Shown here: piece after piece, positions 27,019 through 38,200 of the stretch
Numbering within the stretch: position 1 is the first letter of the stretch
Layout: each line of letters opens with the position of its first letter
NCBI RefSeq assembly: GCF_040049255.1
Contig: NZ_JBDZDR010000002.1
Coordinates: 496,001 to 560,000, forward strand
Source: Pseudaminobacter sp040049255
GTDB lineage: Bacteria; Pseudomonadota; Alphaproteobacteria; Rhizobiales; Rhizobiaceae
Direction: 5' to 3'
DNA length: 64,000 nt
Translations under genes and position numbers: made by a program
The notes under the pieces: model-generated
What the model saw: only the letters and a program-made list of their open reading frames with translations
What the model was told of the DNA's origin: nothing
Databases searched by the model: none

Positions 27019-27363
27019 TCATGGCCCCCACACCGCCAGTTCGTTGCCGGCCGGGTCGGTGAAGTGGAAGCGGCGGCCGCCGGGGAAGGAAAAGATCGGC
27101 CGCACGATGTTGCCGCCGGCGTCCTGCACCGCGGCAAGCGTTTCCTCCAGATTTTCCGAATATAGAACCGGCAGCGGTTTCGCGACGGCGCCTGCCGCGT
27201 CGGCATCGAAGCCGCCTTCGAGACCCTCGTCGAAGGCCGAATAGGTCGGGCCGTAATCGGTGAAGGTCCAGGAGAAGGCGGCGGCGTAAAACGCCTTGAC
27301 GCTGTCCAGCGTGCCTCCGGAGGCCGGCAGTTCCAGATAGTCCAACTTTCCGGTGTGTTTCAT
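27019..27363 (-). CDS. VOC family (glyoxalase/bleomycin-resistance fold) protein
   Basis: 114 residues covering one VOC module pair: LDYLELPASGG at the start, FYAAAFSWTFTDYG, then GRRFHFTDPAGNELAVWGP at the end, with the Glu metal-ligand position near the C-terminus. The superfamily includes glyoxalases, dioxygenases and antibiotic-binding proteins; no substrate can be assigned. Its start is 201 bases from the divergent ppdK start. Confidence 0.88.
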   Translation of the reverse strand: MKHTGKLDYLELPASGGTLDSVKAFYAAAFSWTFTDYGPTYSAFDEGLEGGFDADAAGAVAKPLPVLYSENLEETLAAVQDAGGNIVRPIFSFPGGRRFHFTDPAGNELAVWGP

Positions 27364-27397
27364 GGTGTCCTCGTGTTCTCGTTATGTTCTAGGCAAT

Positions 27398-27414
27398 TTG
27401 TGCGGGGCGCACAA
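27398..27414. promoter_or_regulatory. Palindromic site in the VOC-ppdK divergent region
   Basis: TTGTGCG-GGG-CGCACAA is a perfect seven-base inverted repeat centred on three G residues, in the 201 bases between two divergent starts. It resembles a dimeric repressor site; no regulator can be named. No other structure is evident between 27364 and 27564. Confidence 0.4.
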
Positions 27415-27564
27415 GCCTTTGGACAAGAGCTTTCCTTAATCGATTGTAGGAGTTGATCGGGGCGAAGCACATGTTGCCTTTCGCAGCGCAGCAATTTAAC
27501 GCTTCGCGAACATAGGAGCCGCGGACATACGCAGGCCGCCGCGGTCGAATGGCGAGGAACGAGC

Positions 27565-30240
<2,676 letters not shown>

Positions 30241-30325
30241 GGCAAGCATGCTGCGGCGGCCGTCCCGATTTTCGCCCAGATGCGGGCGTTGGGGATAGGC
30301 CGTCGAAAGCCTGAAATTGACTGCC

Positions 30326-31069
30326 ATGCGTCTGTTGCTGAAATCCTTCTTCGCCGCCGGGCTCCTCGTCTCGGCGGCTTCCGTCGGCCACGCCGTACCT
30401 CTTCTGGAGCCGACGCTGCACCTCAAACCGCATGAGGATGCCGACGCCCCGCGAGTGGCGCTGACGCTTGACGCCTGCGGCGGCAGGACTGACGGACGAA
30501 TACTCTCGGCGCTGGTCGAGAACCGGATTCCGGCGACCATCTTCGTCACCGGCACCTGGCTCAGGCGCAATGCCGCCGCGCTGGAGATAATGCGTTCGCA
30601 CCCCGAGCTGTTTGAGCTGGAAAACCACGGCGGACACCACATTCCGGCGGTGGATACGCCGCGCAAGATCTATGGCATCAGCAGCGCGGGGAGCGCCGAA
30701 GCCGTGCTGGCGGAGGTGGAGGGAGGTGCGGCAGCACTTGCGGAGGCCGGCGGCCCGGCGGCGAAATGGTTTCGCGGCGCCACCGCCCAATACAGCCCGT
30801 CCGCGATCGCGCTGATACGCAAGGCCGGCTTCAAGATAGCCGGCTATTCCATCAACGGCGACGGCGGATCGCTGCTGAGCGCAAGGGAAACGGCGCGGCG
30901 CGTGGCGGCCGCCAAGGATGGCGACGTCATCATCGCCCACATCAATCAGCCCACCCACGCTGCCGGCGAGGGGCTGGTGAAAGGACTTCTGGAACTCAAG
31001 GCGAGGGGCGTGACCTTTGTGCGCCTGGATGACGCGGACGGCGTGGGCACGAACGACACCACCGATTGA
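30326..31069 (+). CDS. Exported polysaccharide deacetylase-like (NodB fold) protein
   Basis: 247 residues with a signal peptide (LLLKSFFAAGLLVSAASVGHA). The NodB-type motif 1 appears as VALTLDACGGRTDGRIL. The metal-binding His motif is ENHGGHHIPAV, and late motifs are KWFRGATAQYSPSAI and GDVIIAHINQP. These match carbohydrate esterase family 4 and its relatives. The substrate is unknown. ATG 30326 is used; a TTG three codons earlier is possible. It follows ppdK by 85 bases on the same strand. Confidence 0.85.
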   Translation: MRLLLKSFFAAGLLVSAASVGHAVPLLEPTLHLKPHEDADAPRVALTLDACGGRTDGRILSALVENRIPATIFVTGTWLRRNAAALEIMRSHPELFELENHGGHHIPAVDTPRKIYGISSAGSAEAVLAEVEGGAAALAEAGGPAAKWFRGATAQYSPSAIALIRKAGFKIAGYSINGDGGSLLSARETARRVAAAKDGDVIIAHINQPTHAAGEGLVKGLLELKARGVTFVRLDDADGVGTNDTTD

Positions 31070-31093
31070 CGGCCTTGGCGGCCAGCCGTCACC

Positions 31094-31507
31094 TCACGCT
31101 TGCGGATGCCAGCCTTTCGCGGCTGCCAGGACGTCTACCCGGACCTTGTTCGGGTCGAAGGCGCCGTGGTTCATTATCGCCTTCAATTCGTCGTAGGGCG
31201 CATCGTAGGACCACATCACGTCGTCTTCCGCTTCGCCCGATGCAGCGACGTTCCAGTGCACGGCCTCGCCCTTGTAGGCGTTATGGGTGCGCATGTCGCT
31301 GCGGGTCAGAAACTCGAAATAGATGTCGCGGAAGGGGATGTAATAGACCGGCTGATGCCTTTCCTCACGCAGCACCTTCGCGGCCGTAGTGGAAGCGATG
31401 ACCGCGCCGGCAAAGCTGACGACGACGGTTCCCGAGAAGCGCCTCACGGTGATGTGGTAGTTCGGGTTGCGCCGAAATCCGGGTGCGGGTGGAGCGACTG
31501 TTACCAT
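31094..31507 (-). CDS. DUF427 domain protein
   Basis: 137 residues. The DUF427 pattern is clear: HITVRRFSGTVVVSFAGAVIA, PVYYIPFRDIYFEFL, then TRSDMRTHNAYKGEAVHWNV and the acidic tail WSYDAPYDELKAI. The family forms a small beta fold of unknown function. A strong AGGAGG seven bases before the ATG at 31507 fixes the start. The frame stays open upstream to 31993, but that part belongs to another gene (next entry). Confidence 0.92.
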   Translation of the reverse strand: MVTVAPPAPGFRRNPNYHITVRRFSGTVVVSFAGAVIASTTAAKVLREERHQPVYYIPFRDIYFEFLTRSDMRTHNAYKGEAVHWNVAASGEAEDDVMWSYDAPYDELKAIMNHGAFDPNKVRVDVLAAAKGWHPQA

Positions 31508-31598
31508 GGCGAGCCTCCTGCGGTCCGGACAAACAAACGCGCATGCCGAATTTCCGTTCCGCGCCACGCCAATGCCCACAGGCTCTCTCAGGTGCCGT

Positions 31599-31963
31599 TC
31601 AGGCGGCGTGGGTGAGTGCTTCCGCCAGCCCGGCATAGGCAGCCACGTACCGGCGATAGGGCTCTTGCTCCTGGCCACCGTCTCGACACGAAGATGGCCG
31701 CCCGCCACTGGAAGGATGAGGATCAGGAACTGGCGGCTCTCGCCTTCGCCGACGTAAGCGGCTGCCGCATAATGCGGCGCGTCCGGTTCTTCGATGCGCA
31801 GCTTGAACATGAGTACGCCGCCGACCGCGTCGAGCGCGCCGCGAACGACAGTCTCGAAATCCTGATCGGAAACGTCGCCGGCCTTGGTGGCAAGTTCGAT
31901 CGCGTTCCCGGAAGCGTCGGAATCAATTTCCGACCCGCTCTCAGCGCCAGATTGCTCTTTCAT
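31599..31963 (-). pseudogene. Small hypothetical gene with a one-base frameshift
   Basis: From ATG 31963 (AGGGG seven bases upstream) the frame reads a protein-like sequence with DQDFETVVRGALDAVGGVL, YAAAAYVGEGESRQFLILIL and GGHLRVETV. Near 31671-31676 the sense continues in another frame: GQEQEPYRRYVAAYAGLAEA then LTHAA and TGA at 31599-31601. Start to stop spans one base too few for an open frame, so one base appears to be missing in the GGCC-AGG stretch. Corrected length would be about 121 residues. I do not recognise the family. It may be a sequence error or a real lesion. Confidence 0.65.
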
Positions 31964-32128
31964 GCGGAGCCCCTGTTCCTTCAAAGATGGCACTTCCGCT
32001 AGCGGGAAAATCGGGAACGAGAATGGCCGGATTGTGACGATTGACTGTTTCCGGCCACCGACCCGACAAGTACCAAGACTGACGGATCAGAAGCACTGGC
32101 GCAAGATCAATTGCCGTAACGGAAGGAG

Positions 32129-32142
32129 GTATTGGACAATAC
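32129..32142. promoter_or_regulatory. Palindrome upstream of the acyl-CoA ligase gene
   Basis: GTATTG-GA-CAATAC is a perfect inverted repeat 50 bases before the ligase start, in the 229-base divergent region. It looks like an operator for a dimeric regulator. A second palindrome, CCGCTAGCGG, lies at 31996-32005. Confidence 0.45.
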
Positions 32143-32192
32143 TGCTTTTCGTTCCACAATGCCGGGAAAACGACATCGGGAGGAGGATAGCA

Positions 32193-33821
32193 ATGCTTGG
32201 ACTGATGCAGGAGTGGCCGCTGCTCTGCCACAAGATTCTCGATCATGCCGGAATCCAGCATCCGCATCGTGAAGTCGTCTCGCGTTCGGTCGAAGGACCG
32301 ATTGTCCGCACCACCTATGCGGAGGTCCGCCTGCGCGCGCTGAAGCTGGCCCAGCGCCTCGAGCGCGACGGCTTTAGGCCGGGCGACCGCATCGCTACCC
32401 TTGCCTGGAACACGGCGCGCCACATCGAGGCGTGGTACGGCATCATGGGCATGGGCGCGGTCTATCACACGCTCAACCCGCGCCTTTTTCCCGAGCAGAT
32501 CGCCTGGATCATGAACCACGCCGAGGACAAGGCGCTGTTCGTCGACCTCACCTTCCTGCCGCTGGTGGAGAAGATCGCCGCATCGGTGCCGAGCCTGCGG
32601 CGGGTCATCGTGCTGACCGATGCCGCCCACATGCCGCCGACCTCGCTGCCAAACGCGGTGGCTTACGAGGAATGGCTGGCCGAGGCGGATGGGGACTTCC
32701 GCTGGCGGGAGTTCGACGAGAACACGGCCGCCGGCATGTGCTATACCTCGGGCACGACCGGCGAACCGAAGGGGGTGCTCTACAGCCACCGCTCGAACGT
32801 CATTCACGCGATGATGGCCGCCATGCCCGATGCGATGGGCATTTCCTCGCGCGATGTGATCCTGCCGGTGGTGCCGATGTTCCACGCCAATGCCTGGGGC
32901 CTTGCCCAGACCGGGCCGATGATCGGCGCGAAGCTGGTGATGCCGGGCCCGCGCATGGACGGCGCCTCGATCTACGAACTGCTCGACACAGAGAAGGTGA
33001 CCTTTACCGCCGCCGTGCCCACGGTGTGGCTGATGCTGCTCCAGCACCTGGAGGAGACCGGAAAGAAGCTGCCTTATCTGAAGAAGGTGGTGATAGGCGG
33101 TGCGGCCTGCCCGCGCGCCATGACGCGGAAGTTCGAGCAGACCTTTGGCGTGGAAGTCATCCATGCCTGGGGCATGACCGAAATGTCGCCGCTGGGCAGC
33201 CTGGCCACGCTGAAGCCGGAATGCGCAGGGCTGGAGGGCGAGGAACTGCTGGACCTGAAGGCCAAGCAGGGGCATGCGCCCTTTGGCGTGGAGATGAAGG
33301 TGACCGACGACAACAACCGGGACCTGCCCTGGGACGGCAAGACCTTCGGCCGCCTCAAGGTGCGTGGGCCGGCGGTGGCGCGGGCCTATTACGGCGGCGC
33401 GGGTGCCGAGCAGTTCGACGAGGAGGGCTGGTTCGATACCGGCGATGTCGCCCACATAGATGCCAACGGCTACATGCAGATCACCGACCGGGCCAAGGAC
33501 GTGATCAAGTCGGGCGGCGAATGGATCTCGACCATCGAACTGGAGAACCTGGCCGTCGGCCACCCCGATGTGGCGGAGGCGGCGGTGATCGGCGTCCGAC
33601 ATGAGAAATGGGACGAGCGGCCGTTGCTGGTGGTGGTACGCAAGCCGGGCAAGGAGCCGGCCAAGGCCGACATTCTCGGCTTCATGGAAGGCAAGGTCGC
33701 CAAGTGGTGGTTGCCGGACGACATAGCCTTCGTGGAGGAAATCCCGCATACGGCGACAGGCAAGATCCAGAAGACTGTCCTGCGCAGGCAATTCGGCGAA
33801 TACCGGTTGCCCTCCGATTGA
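32193..33821 (+). CDS. Fatty-acid/acyl-CoA ligase (AMP-forming)
   Basis: 542-residue ANL-superfamily enzyme that activates a carboxylic acid to its CoA thioester through an acyl-AMP. The P-loop motif MCYTSGTTGEPKGVLYSHRS, the A5 motif HAWGMTEMSPLG, GWFDTGDVAHIDANGYM and the catalytic lysine near HTATGKIQKTVLRRQF are all present. It resembles medium/long-chain acyl-CoA ligases and DmdB-type (methylthiopropionyl-CoA) ligases; the substrate is open. GGAGGAGG before ATG 32193 fixes the start; the longer frame from 31884 crosses the divergent gene. Confidence 0.94.
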   Translation: MLGLMQEWPLLCHKILDHAGIQHPHREVVSRSVEGPIVRTTYAEVRLRALKLAQRLERDGFRPGDRIATLAWNTARHIEAWYGIMGMGAVYHTLNPRLFPEQIAWIMNHAEDKALFVDLTFLPLVEKIAASVPSLRRVIVLTDAAHMPPTSLPNAVAYEEWLAEADGDFRWREFDENTAAGMCYTSGTTGEPKGVLYSHRSNVIHAMMAAMPDAMGISSRDVILPVVPMFHANAWGLAQTGPMIGAKLVMPGPRMDGASIYELLDTEKVTFTAAVPTVWLMLLQHLEETGKKLPYLKKVVIGGAACPRAMTRKFEQTFGVEVIHAWGMTEMSPLGSLATLKPECAGLEGEELLDLKAKQGHAPFGVEMKVTDDNNRDLPWDGKTFGRLKVRGPAVARAYYGGAGAEQFDEEGWFDTGDVAHIDANGYMQITDRAKDVIKSGGEWISTIELENLAVGHPDVAEAAVIGVRHEKWDERPLLVVVRKPGKEPAKADILGFMEGKVAKWWLPDDIAFVEEIPHTATGKIQKTVLRRQFGEYRLPSD

Positions 33822-33863
33822 GCGGGCTTCTGCCGGAGGCCAAAAGCTTCTAAGGATTCCGCA

Positions 33864-34691
33864 GTGAAAACGGAGCTCCTGCGGCGCGGCGACATGGTGG
33901 CCTATCTGGAAGAGAAGATATCGCGGATGGCCGGATGGTCGCGGCGCCTGGCAGTGTTCTCTGCGGTGCTGTTGATTATCGCCGGGCTTGTCCACCGCTA
34001 TGCCCTGCTGGAAACGGTGGCCTTCCTGTGCGTGCTCGCCCTTGTGGCGGTGCTGGCCACTTTCGCGCTGCTGCTGGCGTTCTTCGCCTTTCCGCATGTG
34101 TGGAACGATGGCGACCGCGGCGGAGGGGATCTGACCTTCGGCGCGGTAGTAGGGCTTGCCGTGCTGGCGCCCTTCCTGTTCTACGGCTATTGCGCCTTTG
34201 CCTACCCGGAGCTCAACGACATCTCGACGGACCCGGAGGACCCGCCTGCGCTGACGCTTGCGGCCAAGACCCGTTCGCCCGGCATGAACCCGGTAACGCC
34301 GCCCACGGCCGAGCAGCGCAAGCTGCAATCGGAAAAATACCCGCAAGTGACGGGCCGGCGCTACGACCTGCCGCTCGATCGCACGCTGGACGCCGTGGAG
34401 TCGGTGCTGTCGCGCACCAACTGGAAACTGTTCGGACCCACCGCCGCCCCGGACGACGAGAGCGAGATAACGATAGAGGCGCTGGCATATACCTGGGTGC
34501 TGGCTTTCCCGGTCGACGTCTCCATCCGGTTGGTGGACGAGGGCGAGACGACCTATGTCGACATGCGCTCGGCCTCGCGATACGGGCGGCACGATTTCGG
34601 AAACAATGCGGCGCGTATCAACCAATTCCTGCAGGACCTGGATGCGGAGGTGGCGACGCAGAGCGGCGAAGCCCCGCCCGACAGCAATTAG
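33864..34691 (+). CDS. DUF1499 membrane protein
   Basis: 275 residues. Three hydrophobic helices occupy about residues 30-55, 60-80 and 92-112. They are followed by a soluble DUF1499 domain from about 150 with GRRYDLPLDRTLDAVESVL and the ending DMRSASRYGRHDFGNNAARI. The family is uncharacterised. GTG 33864 has AAGG at 33852-33855. It follows the ligase by 42 bases, so co-transcription is likely. Confidence 0.88.
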   Translation: MKTELLRRGDMVAYLEEKISRMAGWSRRLAVFSAVLLIIAGLVHRYALLETVAFLCVLALVAVLATFALLLAFFAFPHVWNDGDRGGGDLTFGAVVGLAVLAPFLFYGYCAFAYPELNDISTDPEDPPALTLAAKTRSPGMNPVTPPTAEQRKLQSEKYPQVTGRRYDLPLDRTLDAVESVLSRTNWKLFGPTAAPDDESEITIEALAYTWVLAFPVDVSIRLVDEGETTYVDMRSASRYGRHDFGNNAARINQFLQDLDAEVATQSGEAPPDSN

Positions 34692-34697
34692 TAGGGA

Positions 34698-35603
34698 TCA
34701 GGCCGGCGAAAAATGCGCGTCGATGGACACGGTGCCATCGGTGATGGCTGCACCGCGCCCGACCAGATCTTCCAGATGCGCCAGAACCGAGAGCGCGGCG
34801 GCGCCATGCAGGCGCGGGTCGGTGTCGCGGTAGATCGCGGCGACCATCTCGCCAACGGTACGGTCACCCGACCTCAGCCTCTCCACAATGGCCCGCTCGC
34901 GCATCTTCCGGTGTGCCTTGAGGCCGCGCAGGAATGACCGCGGCTTGGTGACCGGGCCGCCATGGCCGGGGAAGAACACCCGGTCGTCGCGCTCCAGCAG
35001 CCGGTCGAGCGAGGCCATGTAGTCGGCCATTGCGCCGTCCGGAGGTGCCACGATGGAGGTGGCCCAGGCCATGACATGGTCGGCGGAGAACAGGATGCCG
35101 GTGCCTTCCAGCGAGAACGCCGCATGGTTGGCGGCGTGGCCCGGCGTAAGCACCGTGCCGATGCGCCAGCCGTCGCCCTCGATGACATCGCCGTCCTTGA
35201 GCGTCAGTTCGGGTACGAAATCCGCGTCGGCGCTGGCGTCGAGCGGATTGATCTCGCCGATCCGCAGCGGGCGCGCCGGGCGATGCGGCCCCTCGGCCGC
35301 GACGACCGCGCCGGTGTGCCGTGCGAGCCGCGCGGCAAGCGGGGAATGGTCCCGATGCGTATGGCTGACGAAGATATGGCTGACTGGGCGTCCTGCGATG
35401 GCCCGCAGTAACGCATCGAAATGGGCGTCGTCTTCCGGGCCGGGATCGATGACGGCCAGCGTGTCGTGCCCGACGATGTAGCTGTTGGTGCCGTGGAAGG
35501 TGAATGCGCTGGGATTGTTCACGGTCAGGCGCGCCACGCCCTTGGCGATCGGCACGGCCTCGCCATAGGCCGGCTCGAACTTGGTGTCGAATTCCAGGGA
35601 CAT
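34698..35603 (-). CDS. Metallo-beta-lactamase fold hydrolase
   Basis: 301 residues. The HxHxDH metal motif is in FVSHTHRDHSPLAARL. Further ligand positions are TPGHAANHAAF and LFSADHVMAW, then FFPGHGGPVTKPRSFL. The winged-helix-like C-terminal domain (from about 250) is like that of the LACTB2/RNase Z-like branch. Substrate unknown. ATG 35603 (MSLEFDTKF) is chosen over upstream in-frame starts. It converges on DUF1499 with a 6-base gap. Confidence 0.92.
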   Translation of the reverse strand: MSLEFDTKFEPAYGEAVPIAKGVARLTVNNPSAFTFHGTNSYIVGHDTLAVIDPGPEDDAHFDALLRAIAGRPVSHIFVSHTHRDHSPLAARLARHTGAVVAAEGPHRPARPLRIGEINPLDASADADFVPELTLKDGDVIEGDGWRIGTVLTPGHAANHAAFSLEGTGILFSADHVMAWATSIVAPPDGAMADYMASLDRLLERDDRVFFPGHGGPVTKPRSFLRGLKAHRKMRERAIVERLRSGDRTVGEMVAAIYRDTDPRLHGAAALSVLAHLEDLVGRGAAITDGTVSIDAHFSPA

Positions 35604-35916
35604 CGTCGAAACCTGCCTCGCCTTCCGCATGCAAACCGCCAAATCCGTTTGCCGCTTAGCACGCCGGCCGATGTAGGCAAACCCGGCCGGCCAGATCGGC
35701 CAACCTCGACAGAAATGGGGACGACGAGGGCAAATTCAATCACGGCCCGCCCGTTCGCCTTGCCCGAGAGCGGCGCCGCGCGAGAGATGCCCCATCAATA
35801 CAGTTGTACATCTCGTTTTCCATGTACAGGAATAATATTTTAAGTATATAACTCCTGTTTATTGTGGGTGTCTGGGCGTTAAATTCGGGGATGCCACCGA
35901 GTTGGGGGATGTTTCT
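35604..35916. promoter_or_regulatory. 313-base upstream region of the polysaccharide locus
   Basis: The second half turns abruptly AT-rich (about 35790-35870). It holds an inverted repeat TGTACAT (35805-35811) and ATGTACA (35822-35828) with a 10-base spacer, then a run including AATAATATTTTAAGTATATA. This is the likely promoter and regulator target for the dehydrogenase gene; the regulator is not identifiable. I see no gene in it. Confidence 0.5.
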
Positions 35917-37257
35917 GTGGACGCAATTGTTAATTGCGGCGAAGAACTTTTCGCCACATTTGAAAACAAGCGCGGGACCATTGGCGTTGTCGGCCTCGGC
36001 TATGTCGGCCTGCCCTTGGCGCGAGCCATCATGGAGGCAGGCTTCAAGGTGATCGGCGTGGATGTCGATCGCGAGAAAATTCGAGCGCTGCGGGCGGGAC
36101 AGACTTACATCAGGCACATCGACGGGCGCTATTTCGTCAAGAAAATCCGATCGAAGTCCTTCTTTTGTACTGTGAACTTCGCAGCTCTGTCACAGGCGCA
36201 CGCCATTGTCATCTGCGTGCCGACGCCGCTGACGAAATACCGCGAGCCGGACCTCTCCTTTGTGGCGAAGACGGCAGCGTCGATCGTCCCGCATATGAGG
36301 CGGGGTCAACTGGTCATTCTGGAGTCGACGACCTATCCGGGCACGACCGCGGAGATGCTTGTGCCGGCGCTTGAGAAGAGCGGACTGAAGTGCGGATCGG
36401 ACTTTTTCGTCGCCTTCAGTCCCGAACGGGAGGACCCCGGAAATCCGGAATTCGACACCTATTCCATTCCGAAGGTGGTCGGAGGAATGGATGACATGGC
36501 CAGAGAGCTTGCCGTGGCTTTTTACGGCAGGGTGGTGTCGGAAGTGGTTTCGGTCTCTTCGGCAGCAACGGCCGAAGCGGTCAAGATCACGGAGAACATC
36601 TTCCGCTCCGTCAACATCGCGCTGGTCAATGAGCTGAAGCTCATCTTCGGCGCCATGGGTATCGACATCTGGGAGGTGGTGGAGGCGGCCAAGACGAAGC
36701 CCTTCGGCTACATGCCATTCTATCCGGGGCCCGGCCTCGGCGGCCACTGCATTCCCATAGATCCGTTCTATCTGAGTTGGAAGGCGCGCGAGTATGACAT
36801 GCCTACGCGCTTCATCGAACTTGCCGGCCAGATCAACACAAGCATGCCTCAGCATGTCGTTGCGGTGTGCGCGGAAACGTTGAACATGCGCTTTTCCAAA
36901 GGGCTGAACGGCGCCAGGGTGCTGCTGGTCGGACTGGCCTACAAGAAGAACGTGGACGACATGCGCGAGAGCCCCGGGCTGAAGCTGATCGAACTGCTGG
37001 AGCGCTACGGGGCGACGGTGGACTATTTCGACCCCTATATGCCAGTCGTCGGGATCCTTGTAGGAGGCGGCGGTGTGGATGACGACCTCCGGCCTGAATG
37101 CCTCGAATTGCCGGGCAACGAGGTGGCTGTCGGTGATGGAGCCTTCCACACAAATCAGGTTCGGATGGGCTGCGAGGTTGTCGCGCCTGCCGGTGGCGAA
37201 GTTGTCTATGGAAAGAACAGTGTCGCCGCGCGCCAGAAGTATGTCGGACACCGTTGA
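35917..37257 (+). CDS. UDP-sugar dehydrogenase, 3' end lost and replaced (chimeric ORF)
   Basis: Nucleotide-sugar dehydrogenase of the UDP-glucose/UDP-N-acetylglucosamine type. The NAD motif GVVGLGYVGLPLARAIMEAG is at about residue 25, the SPEREDPGN segment follows, and the catalytic Cys lies in GPGLGGHCIPIDPFYLSW at about 277. The C-terminal substrate domain starts normally (VLLVGLAYKKNVDDMRESPG) but homology ends at DPYMPVV (37050), about 50 residues early. The last 69 codons are antisense to the epimerase fragment. Function is doubtful. GTG 35917 is preferred (GGGGGA upstream); TTG 35902 is possible. Confidence 0.82.
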   Translation: MDAIVNCGEELFATFENKRGTIGVVGLGYVGLPLARAIMEAGFKVIGVDVDREKIRALRAGQTYIRHIDGRYFVKKIRSKSFFCTVNFAALSQAHAIVICVPTPLTKYREPDLSFVAKTAASIVPHMRRGQLVILESTTYPGTTAEMLVPALEKSGLKCGSDFFVAFSPEREDPGNPEFDTYSIPKVVGGMDDMARELAVAFYGRVVSEVVSVSSAATAEAVKITENIFRSVNIALVNELKLIFGAMGIDIWEVVEAAKTKPFGYMPFYPGPGLGGHCIPIDPFYLSWKAREYDMPTRFIELAGQINTSMPQHVVAVCAETLNMRFSKGLNGARVLLVGLAYKKNVDDMRESPGLKLIELLERYGATVDYFDPYMPVVGILVGGGGVDDDLRPECLELPGNEVAVGDGAFHTNQVRMGCEVVAPAGGEVVYGKNSVAARQKYVGHR

Positions 37258-37296
37258 CCCGATCTGACCAAAGCCACCTGTCACAAGTACCTTCAT
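37042..37296 (-). pseudogene. NAD-dependent epimerase/dehydratase, N-terminal fragment
   Basis: Starts with a proper Rossmann motif (MKVLVTGGFGQIGSTVSDIL), then IDNFATGRRDNL and VVIHTAASYKDPDDW, all typical of extended SDR sugar epimerases. After the Trp (37042-37044) the frame runs antisense into the dehydrogenase gene. About 85 of the usual ~330 residues remain, so catalytic YxxxK is lost. It starts 16 bases after the asparagine synthetase fragment on the same strand and probably formed an operon with it. Confidence 0.85.
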
Positions 37297-37312
37297 GTTC
37301 GGTCGTCCTTTC

Positions 37313-38200
37313 CTACGCTGCAGGTGCGGAGATTTCGTTCGACGAGATCATGGCGCGATAATTCGAGGCGCGATCGTGAAAAAGCTGGTGCCAGATTTCC
37401 AGGGACAGGAGGCCCCAGATCTTGCGCGAGAACTGCCCGCCGCGGGCGAAATTCTTGAGGATGGCGGCATTGTTGAAATAGGGCCGGCTCTTGGCTGCCT
37501 GGCTGGAGAAGATGTCATGGACAAAGTCGTGCAGCGGGCCTGAAAGCCACTCCTTGAGCGGCACCGGAAAGCCCATCTTGTCGCGGCGATCAACGACCAT
37601 CTCCGGCAGGTGGGGGCGCGCGAACTCTTTCAGCAAATGCTTCATGCGGCCATCGGGAAACTTGATATTTGCCGGGATCGTGGCCAGCAGTTCAACGACC
37701 GGCCTGTCCAGCAAAGGCGCACGCGCCTCGAGCCCATGCGCCATCGACATGCGATCTTCAACCTGGAGCAATGCCGGCAGCAGGCACTTGAAGTCGAAAT
37801 GCGTCATGGAATCGAAGTAGGCCTCCTTGCGCACATTGCGCGTGGAATTGAAGATGTTGCGGTAGCGCTCCATCACGCCAGAGAGGTCGAGGACGGGCCA
37901 GTCGATCTCTTCAGTCATGTCGCCGGCCCTGTCGATGAGCCGGAAATAGCGCTCGTCCATCGCGCCGAAGAGATCCTCGGCGAAGAAGTGCCTGAGCAGA
38001 GGCTTGTATTCCTGCAGGACGACCAGATTGGAGATGATGGATTCCGGCGTAACGACGAAATTTCCGTTGCGGTGCGAGCCGTCTATGGCCGCCTTCAATG
38101 CCTGTTCCAGATAGGCGATGAGATAGCGGGCATAGCCGCCAAAAATCTCGTCGCCGCCCTGGCCGCCGAGCACCACCTTGACTTGTTTGGCGGCTGCCTC
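37313..38200 (-). pseudogene. Asparagine synthetase (AsnB type), C-terminal fragment
   Basis: The synthetase domain is readable from AAKQVKVVLGGQGGDEIFGG to the stop: HFDFKCLLPALLQVEDRMSM, GLEARAPLLDRPVVELLATI, RRDKMGFPVPLKEWL. The glutaminase domain (N-terminal Cys2) and the first part of the synthetase domain are missing. No native start remains; an ATG at 38209 in the adjoining fragment is in frame by chance. Such genes in polysaccharide clusters often amidate sugar acids. Broken by the joint at about 38191-38200. Confidence 0.85.

Noticed and set aside
31094..31993. Single 299-residue protein with a DUF427 C-terminus
   Set aside because: A perfect ribosome site marks an internal start for DUF427, and the upstream part finds its natural end in another frame at 31599.
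31884..32192. N-terminal extension of the acyl-CoA ligase
   Set aside because: It overlaps the divergent small gene, is not ligase-like, and GGAGGAGG precedes the ATG at 32193.
36190..37041. Continuation of the epimerase reading frame to 36190
   Set aside because: Beyond 37042 the frame is antisense to the dehydrogenase and loses all epimerase motifs.
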